Shown: positions 50,875 through 63,200 of the stretch, in pieces | Position numbering within the stretch: position 1 is the first letter of the stretch | Layout: each line of letters opens with the position of its first letter | Assembly: GCA_035041965.1 (NCBI GenBank) | Contig: JAPYMA010003045.1 | Coordinates: forward strand, 1-64,000 | Reading direction: 5' to 3' | DNA length: 64,000 nucleotides | Source: Anisakis pegreffii | Taxonomy: Eukaryota; Nematoda; Chromadorea; Rhabditida; Anisakidae | Program-made: the position numbers and the translations under genes | Notes under the pieces: generated by a model | What the model was told of the DNA's origin: nothing | Seen by the model: the letters and a program-made list of their open reading frames with translations, nothing else | Databases searched by the model: none

Positions 50875-52200
50875 GAACTTTGCTCGAATATTCAGTAGTT
50901 ATCGATTATATGGAATGTATATTGTTTGAGCGAAATTTTCTCACTTGACGCGAGTGCAAATTCGGGTGCGCTAAGGAATTATTCATTTAGCAGATAGTAT
51001 CAGAGAGTATTCAGATCACCGGCTTTACTTGCCACAATCAAATGCCAACTTGAGTGGCATTCAGCAATCTTCCAATGAGGATTATCAAGCGTATCTCTCC
51101 AGGAATTCCCATTTTGAATTCACGACATTAGTTTTCAAACACGATACTAAGCCAACCACACTGATTGTGAGTACAAGCTAAAAAAGTAAAAAGAACAGGT
51201 GAACAGAACCCTATTGAACCCACAGCGTTTGATACGGTAGTGGGTCAGAAATGCTCAGGACAATATGGCCGCTCAAGGAAGGAGGTTTTTTTGCGACATT
51301 TGACGACACAAAAATATTTGGCCTGGTTATGAACGTGATTGGTAGCTGTGTGTGCTTGATGAAATCAAACAGAACTAATGAATTTGAAGCGGAAAGCATG
51401 GGAATTTTTCGATGCCGTATCGCGTTTTTAGCGCATATATGGATATTTTTGAATAAAGTTATTAATTAGTTTCGACCTGTCAAGCAAAGATAATCCGGAT
51501 GAACATGCATCACTGACTATGAAAGTTTTACATCAAATTATTCGCTCACATTTGTTCTCATGACGACTGCTTTGATCAATGCTCCTTGTCCAGGATTGCC
51601 GTATTACTCAAGATTATCTCATTTTCACTTATATTCCCTGAGGAGGTGTTTGGCCACAAAAAAAACTGAATATTCGTTCTTTTCCATACCTAATTATTTC
51701 CAATTTTCCTTGCGCTAACGACCTCATCGTTATCGAATCTATAAATGCTCATAATATTTGATTTCACTGGTGATTTGATATAGATCGGTTTTTTTCTCTT
51801 CGATAAATGCAACTATCTGATGGATTGCAGCAATAAAGAAAGATGCATTCCAGTTCATTTCGATGAAGTTGTTCATACATTTTTTAAATTTTAATATTTC
51901 AGCCATCCATCAATCTTCATCAAAAATGATTGGATATCATTATTATTTTCTGTGCATTTCGCTAGTCGTAAAGCAGCAAAATAGGTTGATTATTCTATGA
52001 GCTCATCAAAATTCGCTGATGTTACAGTTCATAAAATGGTGTGATCAATTTTATTATTTTATCAACAGTAATACCATTTGTTGACGTTAATAGAGCGGAT
52101 TGAGTTGATAGAGACTTTTAGGTCGCAGTGCACATCAACAGATATCCGCAAGGTACTTCGTCACAAAAGTGTAGTCGTTTATTAGCGCGCTGATGTTTCT
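50875..52200. other. No gene seen
   Basis: AT-rich sequence with one 72-codon open frame at 51251-51469. It has no splice context and no recognisable family. Nothing else stands out. Confidence 0.4.
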
Positions 52201-52420
52201 CATTGAAAACAACAGCTAATTTAGCAAATGAATTAACAACAAGTAATTAATCAATAATAAGAACCCAATGTTTCAACACGTAAAGTCTTCATCAGGAAAA
52301 CATTTTGCTTAGTCATGTCGTCCTTGAAGATGTTTTCTCAAATCTCAACATTGGGTTCTTAGAACTAATTATTTAATTGCTTACTCTCCATTCGTTCATC
52401 AACTGATTATACGACGGCGA
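52201..52420. repeat. Fold-back repeat with CTGATGA...GAAAC core
   Basis: The left arm (52201-52304, read on the - strand) and right arm (52322-52420, read on the + strand) share AACATTGGGTTCTTA and a longer diverged flank, so the locus can fold into an imperfect hairpin around a short loop. On the - strand the left arm contains CCTGATGAAGACTTTACGTG followed at once by TTGAAACATTGGG. This arrangement resembles the CUGAUGA...GAAAC core of hammerhead ribozymes carried by Penelope-like retroelement repeats. The right arm has lost the core. Confidence 0.55.
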
Positions 52421-53044
52421 TATTCGTTAAAGTATCTGTTATCTTGCAGAGAGAGCACGAAGGTGCGACATTTTTGACTACTTATTTACACCATAAAATA
52501 TTTCCGTCTGTCATGCTACAAACATCAATTGAGTTGGTTTTAGGCAGCGAATTCACAAGGATACAACAACGCTCAAAAATTGTCCAAAGAAACTCGTTAA
52601 AGAGTTCCCCCGTCACATCCAAATTTTAATTTCAGTCGAACAGAGTACGTCTTAGTTACAGCAAGAATAGGTACCCGAAGTGTTGAAGTATCTCGATTCG
52701 CCCGACGAAATGGCGACATAAGATTATCGTATCGTTTATAGAGGAAGTGAATTCGTTCAGGTGCAAGTGTTCCTGCAGAACAGACGAGAAAAATACGGAG
52801 TAGTGGTGAATAAGCGCAATTAATTTAATTGAAAGCGTTTGGTGTTCTTATCTTCGTAAACCCTCACAAGATGCATTAATCTGATACACCGAGTGAAGTT
52901 TACCCTCGAATACATTTTGCTTAGTCATGTCGCCCGTGAAGATGTTTTCTCAAGTCTCAACATTGGGTTCTTAGAACTAATTATTTAATTGTTTACTCTC
53001 CATTCGTTCATCAATTGATTATACGACGGCGATATTCGTTAAAG
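52300..53044. repeat. 133-bp direct repeat pair
   Basis: Copies at 52300-52432 and 52912-53044 are equal in length without indels and differ at about five positions. Both start ACATTTTGCTTAGTCATGTC and end CGGCGATATTCGTTAAAG. The first copy is the right arm of the fold-back structure; the second stands alone. The 480 bp between them is unrelated. Confidence 0.9.
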
Positions 53045-53776
53045 AATTCTTTCACGAAAGTTTATCTTCTCATTCACGAATCTTCTACTTTTCATTTCAT
53101 TCCACCTAACGGAATAATTAGTCGATTTGGGTGTTGCGAATGAGTAACGAACACTTGCAATCAATTTAATGTATTGCGTGTTAACGTCAACTGAACGAAT
53201 GAATCAAATCGATGGTCTGCAGCCTTCTTAGCATGTTGCCCAGGTTTTGAGACTTAGGACTGGTTCACTTACAGCTAGCTTATTAACAGCTTTCTTCAAC
53301 TTTCTTCAACAATCACTCGAATGGATAACCTGAACGGCCTTTCATCAAGAAATAATCTTCAGTCTTCAGTCACTTCAATATTGTCATCACAAGTTTTCAT
53401 GCATCAAGTACTCTCATAAAGATTAGGCTAAGCAAAGCATTTGTATTAAATTCATTCAATTGACAACAACACGCCATAATCTCCCAAAACTCAGCACGGT
53501 TGACGGATGTCACTTTGTATGCCGTATATACTTTGCTTCATTTATTTTTCACTTGATTCTTCCACCTCTTGTACAACATCATTGCGTAGTGCTACTCCAT
53601 TTGCAATTAATTCCCTGTTCATCAAGATGCTTATAACCAAAAATTTTTGAATTTAAAGTAATCCATCAGTCCCAAACAGTTTTTATCACCGAACAATATG
53701 TCTCCTCGTTGACAAACATAGAACACATTTCTGAGAAGAAAGTTCTCGTACTTTTCAATTTCAGCCTTTTGAAAGG

Positions 53777-53821
53777 TCCGTCATTGACATATCCGTCACT
53801 GACAAATCCGTCATTGACATA
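53777..53821. repeat. 15-bp tandem repeat, three units
   Basis: Three units of TCCGTCATTGACATA, the middle one with substitutions at three positions (TCCGTCACTGACAAA). In one + strand frame they read PSLTYPSLTNPSLTY, but the surrounding frame has no splice or family support. Confidence 0.85.
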
Positions 53822-55491
53822 CAAACTACTTCATGATCAACCAGTTCGTGCAATAGGCAACACGAGGTTGTTGCCCCTCAAAGCGAGTTGCGTCCGCCAT
53901 CAGCTGTCACTATGGATTTACAGAAACATTTTCGAAAACGTTGTCTTAAAGAAATTATAATACCTTTATGCATAGCCTTTATGCAAAATGGTTTTTATTT
54001 TAATACCTCTATGCAAAATGGTCGAGATTGTGCAAACCCGAGTTGTGATTATGATGGTGTAAAGAAGAACGATATAAAGATCGTTTCAAGCAATCTGTAG
54101 AGCAAGCACTCAACAAAAAAGACCGTCTCATTTACAGTGTACTTCATTTTATAGGCAAAGAATTTGTTACCTGATTGAAACCTGTGTGATATAACCCACG
54201 CAAATGCTCCGAGTGCGTTCTAGGAATCGATTTTTGAACCGCTCATGCAGAAAAGCGTTATCTTGCTATTGAAAGTCACTCCCAATAAACTATTGAACAG
54301 AGAACAGCTCAAACAAACCGATTTCCGAAGAGTGCAAGGAACTAAAGAACTTATCACTTGTCGTTCTGATGAATACAGTTTGAACAGTTAGCACGCTATC
54401 TTGCTCTTATTACCTTGAAGAAGTTGTGTGTCGGGTGTGAGCAACTTTCTCTTCAAAAATTTGTTGCTTTTCCAGTATTACAAAAACTGGAACACAATTG
54501 AGACCGTCAGTATCTGTCATTAGGTTTGGCTGGTTGAATTGTGGAAGTTCTTCAAATTACTCACCAAATCAATCGAATGCAACGGATTAACCTCGAATGA
54601 AAAGGTTGATTTTTGAATTGAGTTCCCATGTCAACCGAACCGAACCTTATCACCGCCAATGCTGTTATATTCGTTTCGCTTTCAGTTTTCATCTTTCTTT
54701 CACTACACTTTTTAATCAACATAAGATAACTGAAGCGTTATGCTGAATTTTTTGTTCACTGCAATTGGAACTTTTAACAAGATCACCATATTGATAGTTT
54801 ATGACGTTTCAACTCATTGTGAAATAATATTCATTTGTATGGTTTAAATCAGTTATATTCACTTCATATTTAAGTTACTTTGTTCGATGGTGATGCATGA
54901 CATCCTAAGAAAATCGTTGAAACAGAAAATGCTTCCTAGAAAATTAGAGTGAAATGGCTAGTTAGTGAATTTATGGATTCATTTTAGTAATGTGTTGCAA
55001 AAAAGTGTAATTAAATTATCTCCCACTGGCGTAGTTACATTGAATGGAATAAAAAATGTTATCACACTATCTCCTATTGCAAGCATACGTCTTCATTATT
55101 TGTTTAACTGAATTTATAATCTCGCGATGCCATCAAAGAGCTGTCAGTTGATTTGACGGAGGTTGATGAATTGGACTGAATGATCATTAAAATGAATTCT
55201 GCTTTTCAAGGAAACAATCTGAGAGACGATGATTAATATGGAATCGTTTGGCTAGATCTAAGAACGCGATTGAATTTTTCGGAAGCTTCTTATTGGTTTC
55301 GAGTGGTGTTTTTGTCATGTAGTTGTTGGTTGGTTTAGCGTTCGTTCAGTTCCACTTCAGCACAGTTTCAGCTCGATTCGTTCCATCGAAAAATAATGAC
55401 ACTCGCAAATGTCATTGGATGCTCGTTGCTGTTTTCAAACGCTTCCAGTTGTGTAAATGAGATGCATGGGCTGATGAAACTGAATTGATAT
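53822..55491. other. No gene seen
   Basis: AT-rich region with a short repeat of ATGCAAAATGGT (two copies near 53980 and 54010). No credible exon on either strand. Confidence 0.4.
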
Positions 55492-55944
55492 ATGCATCCC
55501 AAATGCTGCTGTTGGCTTGTTGCAGTCCAGTTGGTGAGCATCATTAGTGTCACCTTAGTATGGCTGCAAACGATTGCAGAGTAGCTGGAAAAAGTGGTAA
55601 CATATTGTGGATTCCTAGCACTGGTGATTACTTTGTCTACTATTTTGCAAATATTGTATGGCACGACCCTGTTGAATTTTTTATCAATCATTTTATTTTT
55701 CCTGTTCTTTGTAAGTATGTCACCATATTTAAATTTTTCGTTTTCCGCACAATGCCGAATTCACCATGTGCAAATTTGTCGTCGTTGTACCATTCCACTT
55801 ACGATTAGTTGATTCTGTCGAACAGTGATGATCGCAATTTCGACGATCGCAATGTTCGTAGTCTTTGTGTATGAATTGCACAGCTCCACCTACAATCAGC
55901 AGTCTTTGCAACAAATTGCATTTGCTGATTTGAGTATTAATTAG
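55492..55944 (+). CDS. Candidate multi-pass membrane protein, interrupted (gene or pseudogene)
   Basis: From an ATG at 55492 the frame reads MHPKCCCWLVAVQLVSIIS through a hydrophobic stretch ending WLQTIAE, then a TAG at 55582-55584. It then continues LEKVVTYCGFLALVITLSTI and another hydrophobic segment to a strong GTAAGTATG donor at 55711. A later exon-like frame, 55826-55944, starts after a GAACAG acceptor and reads MIAISTIAMFVVFVYELHSS to a stop at 55942-55944. Together these look like a small tetraspan protein with a CCC start, but no family is recognised. The TAG could be removed by a 51-bp intron (55534-55584, GTGAGC...GTAG, phase 0), at the cost of a membrane segment. The last exon's phase does not fit the 55711 donor, so a pseudogene is quite possible. 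Confidence 0.35.
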
Positions 55945-56312
55945 ATTTTTTTGAGTTGATATTTGATTTAGTTTGAGCCCACAAAAGTTCTTCTTTCTTG
56001 CAAACGAATGAATACATTCTGGTTCATGAACTTGACTGACATCGAATGATTCTTTCAATTCATGTTAATGTGAAACGCAACAAATATGGTGAAGTTCACG
56101 TGCTTCACAACTCCACTGAGATAACAATTGAATAGAAAGCTGATTCGGTTAATTCCTTAATTATCGTTTGGTCATTTCACCAATTGTTTACTGTTCCGCG
56201 ATATGAACAAAGCAAATTGCACTCATATGCACAAATGATTTGCTTGATGAGATGAACAAGTCGAGCGAAGAGTATCGGGGAACACATCAGTCGCAATCTG
56301 CAAATGCTAGAC

Positions 56313-57326
56313 CAGGGATCGGCAACCCCTGGCTCGCGGACCAAAATTGGCCCGCCGACAAAATTTTTTGGCCCACCAGATGAATTTGAGAATTTGATTT
56401 TGAAGGGCTAAAAGAGACTTCGAATTACACTGAGAATTTCCGACGTAGAATTTTCTATGTCGAAAGTTTCTGGCGGGCCAAAAGTGTATCGCCGACATGT
56501 ACATTTTCTTGGTCCGTCTGTACTCATCTGAGCATGTTATCCAAAAATCATGCACACATTCTGCTTTCTTGAGCGCATCACTGACAACAGAGGTTGCTTG
56601 GAAATCAATAAGCTCCAACTGAAATGCGGCCTCATCCAACGAGGGGATGGTTTCTTTAGCCAGGGAGGATATATCCTCATTTCGGACAGCGAGAGAGTCA
56701 CGAGCAAAAGCGATGATGTCCCTCGGGATGGAGTAGTCGTCAAATCTGGACTTGAAGTTGGCCTGTAGCTGTTTGATGAAATCCACCATTATATCTGTCA
56801 CTTGTTCCCGTGCCTGTGATTTAAGTGTATTGAACTGCAGGAGCCTGTCAGTTGTTATGTCTGACTGGAACAACTCCAGTTTCTTGGTAAACGATTCAAG
56901 CTTTTCAACCATGTCCACAATGGTTTTGCCTTTCCCCTGCAGCCGAAGGTTAAGCTGGTTCAGATGACCAAAAATATCAGTCAAAAATGCCACATTGGAC
57001 ACGAATATTTCATCTTGTAGAAGGGCAGGGTGGTCGTTTGCAATTCGACTCTTGCTTAGGCTCAGAAAGGCCCTGACCTCATCCAGTAGTGCCCAGAAGC
57101 GCTTCAGCGCTTGGCCTTTACTTAACCAGCGCACATCGTTATGGAGCTACTTTGTTTGGACCATTTTACGAATTTTGCGACAAGTCTAAGCTTACAGATA
57201 AGGCAAAAACATGTTCGAAAAAAATGAGGAAAAAACAATGAAAAAACATGTTGGCCCGCCAGTCAGTCGCCAGTCAGTTGCTCGGAGAAATTTTGGTCCG
57301 CTGTCAAACCAACTCGCCGACCCCGG
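56313..57326 (-). mobile_element. Internally deleted hAT DNA transposon (Charlie-like)
   Basis: The left end CAGGGATCGGCAA (56313) and the right end GCCGACCCCGG (to 57326) are imperfect terminal inverted repeats of the CAGGGGTCGGCAA type. The subterminal sequence is rich in GGCCCGCC. The element is flanked by eight-base segments TGCTAGAC (56305-56312) and CGCTAGAT (57327-57334), an eroded target-site duplication with the central T...A pattern common for hAT elements. The 1,014-bp length is far too short for an autonomous element; the inside is a transposase fragment on the - strand. Confidence 0.88.
56530..57134 (-). pseudogene. hAT transposase fragment (ZBED5/SCAND3/GTF2IRD2-type)
   Basis: The - strand frame opens MRWLSKGQALKRFWALLDEV, matching the RWLSRG-type block of Charlie-group hAT transposases and their domesticated vertebrate relatives. 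It continues with FVSNVAFLTDIFGHLNQLNL and LELFQSDITTDRLLQF. About 200 residues of the transposase are intact without a stop. The N-terminal BED zinc finger and most of the catalytic region before it are absent, as is the C-terminal hAT dimerisation block. The frame runs on through the left terminal repeat to a stop at 56307, so its last 70 or so residues are not transposase. It cannot encode an active enzyme. Confidence 0.85.
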
Positions 57327-57334
57327 CGCTAGAT

Positions 57335-60055
57335 GATGAATTGAAACATGTGGAGGCAAAAAAATTGTTTGCATAGATTATTTCGGTTCGCATCATTCAT
57401 GACCGAATACGTTGAAAGAATGATATTTGCATTCGACGAGATGAGCGGAAGTATATGATAGCTTGATATGGTGAGAGTGATTCTGGATCAATGCTTGCTA
57501 GGGATTATATGCGAGATTGCAATCCAACGTATTGAATGTTGAGTGCCTTTAGCAGCTCTGAGGTATTTTTGAATATGGGAGTGTTAAACCGACACCTATA
57601 ACTGACACAGTTAGTCTCATAGATCAATTTCGACTTTCTGTGTAAAAGCTATTTTCGAGTGACTGCCCATCAAATTATATGCAGTGGCATTCATCTTAAT
57701 TGAATGATGATTTTGCATAATGTAACGGAGATAATCAAGAAGCGAAGAGAGATTATTAAGGACAGCCATTTTTGTTTAAACATGCTGTGATGCAAATCAA
57801 GTGATTGCGTTTTCATATTCTTGATATATTACTCGAAATTACACGAAATTATCGAAGTAATTCTCATTCTCACTGCAGACATTTTGGGCATCGAGATATG
57901 CTCAGTTCCGCTACATTCTAAGTATCAATTGTTTCTGAAAACCGCCAGATTAGCGCAATAGTTAGAGGTAATCTGAAAAGATGAAAACAATTAAGGTCTG
58001 ATTCAATCATTTTTTCATCAGAACTTTGACTTTTTTGATTACAACTGCAAATTGCTGTTGCGCTATTAACATCATTTGACAATATCACCTCCACCCATCA
58101 CTGCACTCATATAAGAAATTGCATGCGAAATGTTACCACGTATCATAAATCTTTCTTGTAAGCATTTACTTTTGATGGCTGACTGCAAAGTTTACTATAG
58201 ATTATTTTTGCGTTGACTTAACTATCTCCGATTTCCTCATTCTACTTACTCTAACAAGTAGCTGATGATTTCATTTTATTTTAATGACGTGGAAGCATTG
58301 TTTTTATTTTTTGAAATTGATGCGATGAGTTGCACTACCTTTATTGTTACAGAGCATAATAATTATAAAAAGAATTTTAATAGATAACCATTCCGAAAGA
58401 GCCTGCAATAATAATTAAAACTGACAGCCTTGTCAGCCGCATGATTGCCGGGCTGTTATTATCAGACAGCTGTTTCATTCCCGTTCTGAAATGTGGAGAA
58501 TGTTAACAATTGGTTCTTCGCATTACCCTTTTTCTCAATGAAGTAGAATGCTACAATGCATTCTCTTGACTGGACAATTCAGTGAGGTAGTTCGATAGGG
58601 AAATTTAAAATCTGTTCTCGCTTGATGCACAAAAGCGACATATCCTTGATGTTTCCGATGCAGTAACATGGCAAAATGATAGAAATTCACGGAACACTGG
58701 TTGAAGCTTTGTGCATAAATTGATGTGCATGGAGCACATTTTTCATACAGCGAAGCTAATTTTCAAACAGATTCAGCGCTATTTCATTTGAACAGTGTAG
58801 CCGATTTCGATGGAGAAATCCTTTCAACTTTAGCTATCAAATGGTGTAAATTTCTGTTTCCTTTTTCTACTAGAAACATTCTATGATCGGAAGTATGGAA
58901 CAGAACGTGTATGATGTGATTTTTGCTGCCTACGGGGCCAAAGAGGGAAAAGAATGCTGAATCCGTCAGCATCCCATCAAAAGTGAGTGGCAATCGCTAA
59001 TAATGATATAATAAGGCATTGCTTTAAGATGATGACGCATGAGCTGCTTATTATGATGCGAAAAAACTTCATCTTGCGAAATTTGATGTTAATTTGCAAT
59101 GTCCTTTCACGAGGAAAACTGGATGTGTTTAAGGTGCGACGTACAACCATAAAATTACACAGAACATGTAATTAGCACTCGTAAAATTAATTACATAGAC
59201 AATATAGGAATAGGTTGGGCGTTCTCGAAAATCAATGGTTCCCGAGACTTCGGAGCCACCGGCTCTACCTCATGCCCTCTGGGCCTTCGGTTTCAGAGAC
59301 CTTCGGTTATCACGCCGACTGAAGTTACCTGAAGCTCTTCCGCTGATCAGCATCTTTCGATCCCATGAAAAGAATTATTATTTTCTAAGATCATTCTCAT
59401 CAGCACCAAGCATTTATCCTTATTCCAGTCATTTAGTTAGATCAATGGCCGGATCACATACTCCCCACAAACAGCGAAGTAAGCTCGAATGATTACTAGG
59501 TTACTATGCATTCTATCGAACTGAAGTATTCAATTGATTCTCATACCATTGATAACCAAATAATTCAGTTGGTAACTGAATTATTTTATTGGATTCCTAC
59601 ATCGAATCAACAGCGCAGATAGATCGTATACCGACCAAAATTATCGAATTCATTCAGTTGATTCTCTTACCATTGATAATTACTGTTTCCCTAGAACAGT
59701 CTCATCAGCACCACACATTTATCATTCAATTGATTCATTTGATGAAGGACTGAGTAATGGATGAAGAGAGTGAGCAGAAGAGATAGTTGAAGAAGGAAAC
59801 GTTTATGAAGTGCTTCATAATCAACCAATTCCTCTGACGGGAGTCTGACGTTGCAAAGCGTTCGTGTTGATTGGAGAGCACACAAACCACATATATGGTA
59901 ATTGACGCAACACTTGCAGCGCTGACCATCCCGAGAGTGGCGTTATGAATCAAAGTTGCACAGTTTCAAACTTTTTTACGCTCACAAAAAAAAATCAACT
60001 TCAATGAAATCGTCGTAGGTTCATGCTTTTGTTCGATTGAAGTATCATTTTTCAG
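57335..60055. other. Region without an identified gene; repeated segments near 59.5 kb
   Basis: No exon that I can support. On the - strand a frame from 59953 reads NATLGMVSAASVASITIYVV, a possible signal-anchor exon, but it lacks partners. The GC-richer segment 59225-59350 repeats CTTCGG words. Two repeat pairs occur: ATTCAATTGATTCTCATACC (59528) with a relative at 59652, and TCTCATCAGCACCA (59395) with a relative at 59699. Confidence 0.4.
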
Positions 60056-60290
60056 ATGCATTGATCGAGCTCTTTGTTTTATTCATGAGTCTTGTCCCAT
60101 GAGTGAATGGAATGTCAGGAGAGCGAAACAAACTGTGGATACCATCAGAAATGGTAATGCTCCTTTGTGTGATAACTTTAATTTTCACTGTTATTGCGTT
60201 TTAGTTCCTTTCCTACAAAGGAAGCGAAGTGAATTTTCGGTAGCACCTGAAATTTGGGCGCAATTGAATCGAACTAATAGTGGCTCTTAA
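60056..60290 (+). CDS. Last two exons of an unrecognised gene
   Basis: After a TTTTTCAG acceptor, 60056-60153 reads CIDRALCFIHESCPMSEWNV and then RRAKQTVDTIRN to a GT donor. The second exon 60205-60290 follows a GTTTTAG acceptor in matching phase and reads PFLQRKRSEFSVAPEIWAQL, then NRTNSGS and stop. The intervening 51 bp keeps the frame open, so it may be either retained or spliced. Three cysteines precede a basic segment (LQRKRSEF) that could be a processing or nuclear signal. I know no family with this sequence, and upstream exons were not found. Confidence 0.4.
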
Positions 60291-63200
60291 TGCGGCGTGA
60301 CTCCAGGCAGTAAGCTGCTAGGGCCGAAACTTTCATACTGCAAGCGAGTCATAATCAAACGAGGTATCTGTGCTAAGCATGTCACAGTGACGATTGGTTT
60401 AAGACGCTTCTAACTATGTATGTGCCTCAAAAATATGTAATACATTTCGGTTATGTTTACCAGCAATTTTACCTAAAGTGCAAAAAATTAAAAGTTGTCT
60501 TCAATTGTCACTTTTTGTATTTCCAGTTTAATCTTTGATGTTTCATTCATAAACTCTATAGTACAACTTTCATAAAAACCTCAATTTATGGTATTACTAG
60601 TGTTTATGACTTATTTTTGTGTTATATAATCTTATAGAATTTTTTTCTTTTTGAATTATTGTTAGGGCCTCTTGAAGCATTGCTTACTCGGCAATCGCTT
60701 CATTGAAGTGTACGAGAATAACAATGAAGAGTAAAGTTGAACGTCTGATTTGTTTCTGATCATCACTGCCATTTGAAAACCGTCCATGCCAGATATGATT
60801 TCCCAAGAAAGACTCCTTGAAAACGAAAAATGGTCTGAATTCCGCATAAACTGTGCATAAACTCTCCCTATCACTGACAAAGGTTGTGGATCGTCACCAT
60901 ATAACAACTTCCTCTATCCACCAAATTAATTTGCTTGATTAAAATTCCCTAATTACAAACGAATGCAGATACCGCAAGCCTAACTATTCTTGCTTTAACA
61001 TTGTTCTGCGAAAATTTTTGAGAATTCTAGAATTGCTAGGCCCTTGAGATGATAACTTGATGTTTGAATGAAATATACGTCAGTGAAAGTAAAGTATAAT
61101 TTCAAAAAATTTTGGTGTTTGAAATCCAGTTGAAGTTAGTTTTAAGAAACGGGGATGGAGGTGAAGTAAGGCTGAAGTAAACTTTAAAAGCTATCATCGG
61201 TCAACTGAAAACATTGGTCGGAAGCAATCGACATTGAATACGGATATCCATAGGTTTTCGAGTAATTGCACAACGAATGTTGTTCGATATGCTCAGAAAT
61301 GAGTATTACACATGCTGGTTGCGTGAAAAGGATGTAACTCAAATATCATTGTGCACACTCCGATGAGCATCCTTGCATATAATTAAGATTGGCAGTTCTC
61401 CATTCCGGAATTAGCTATGAAATCCTCATCCATTAAAGTGTACTATATCAACATGTGAATACTGGATGAATGACGTGAATGATTATTGAACAAATTGTGA
61501 TATTCTCTCGCTTTCGGCCTTTCTATTCTAGCTATGAAAGCTTCATCCATTTAAACCACCATATTCATTCCTATGAAATTTTTCAATTTTCTTCGATTAT
61601 TGCGTATTGATTGCGGACTTTGAGCAATGAAAAACGAATAGCACGAGTTTCATTTGGTGGATTTCATTGAATATTGGATCAAAGCAAATTTCACGCATAT
61701 ATGTCACTGTCATTGCTTGCATCAATTATTTTTGCAACGCTCGAACACTTATCATTCGCAAATTTCTTTATCTCACTGTAAAAAAATTACTCGTTCATTT
61801 CATTGCCATTCGGAGACCTTTGGCGACATTGATTACATGCGAAAATCAATCAGCTGCTGCATTTCGATATGCTGTAAAATACTCTGTATGCGTTTCTGAT
61901 ACGAAATTTATCAGCGTTTGATATCTGTAGCTGATTAACTGAACTGGCTCTGATTAACTTAACTCCCTAAATAGCTATTGTCTTAACGAATTCAGCTTTC
62001 ATCTTAACAATCAAGAACAAAGGATTATTTCCTGGTTAGTTTTTTTCATTTCTTCATTCATTGTATTGTGTCGTTTGTTCCAGGAACATATTTGCACAGA
62101 TAATCCTGATAATGCTATCATCAACGATTTAACGAGAAGAGTTACGCCCGCAAGCTGTTGCATTATTGAGTTCATCCTCTTTATTCTTCACCCACTCACC
62201 TGTGGAAAGCCAATGAATACGTATTAATAATGAACGATGAGAAACCATTTCCGTACTATCGGCCTACAGCACAGAAATGCAGGGAATCAATTTGTGATGG
62301 TGCACTTAATGAATTCATTTCATCAAATACTGAACTGATGTATGTCAATAAAGCAGTTTATTTCATACTTTCCTTTCTCCACCTCGCACTCATATTTCAT
62401 TTAAACCCACTAGCGTACGAAGGATTTTTTGCGCAGGGAACGGAGGAGCGGTTTTCGAGTGAGATTGAAAATTTCAGTGAAAACCAAATAACCCACTGTA
62501 ATTGGCAAAAACTGTTGGCGACAAAAGTTGAGGATTTTAGGTTGCAGAAGATCGCTTCAGTTCCCTGCACTCTTCCAACTAAGCTACTCGAAATCACTAT
62601 CATTTGAAATCAGAAATGTAACAAGTGGCAATCGGATAAAACCGCTTTCAATTCCTAACGAAGGATTCGTTTCCATGTATCGATGGGCGACAAAAATTTT
62701 TCACTTTGATGACAGCGTTGTGAGACATAGTGTAGTCGAGGCAAGCAGCCGACGAGGCAGACATCGGACAGCTTTCAATTGAGGCAAGCGAAATTCCCAT
62801 AATTTGTTGCATCCGATTTATGATGAACGAATCACGCCATCAAATGCAATCATGAAATTTCCCGATAACACGGCAACCCAACAAACCAGCCAGCATATCT
62901 TTTAGTGATCTGACGCAGTAAGTGCTGCATCACACCGACTGCCCTCGCAGGTTCAGCCCTGAAATTAGTGGTAGCACCACAGGAAATTCTGGACAATATG
63001 GCCCCACCTGAGGAAACTCTTCTGAAATAGAAGCCCAACACTGAAATAATTGCCTAACACAATCACGGAAATGAGTGTTTGCCTTTGTGACAGATGAAAT
63101 GAGAGAAAATAACGATGACACCTATAAATTCAATTACTATCGTGATAATAAGGAGTGCACATAAAAACGGCATGTGTACTAGCTACTGAAAATGAGCTCT

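Noticed and set aside
53709..53960. Frame with PSLTY repeats as a repetitive protein
   Set aside because: The repeat is a 15-bp tandem DNA repeat of only three units, and the flanks do not look coding.
55729..56058. 109-codon - strand frame
   Set aside because: It has no splice context or homology, and the opposite strand carries a better hydrophobic exon candidate.
59735..59953. - strand frame with a signal-anchor-like start
   Set aside because: It is a plausible hydrophobic start, but no downstream exon or family was found, so it is only mentioned in the region note.
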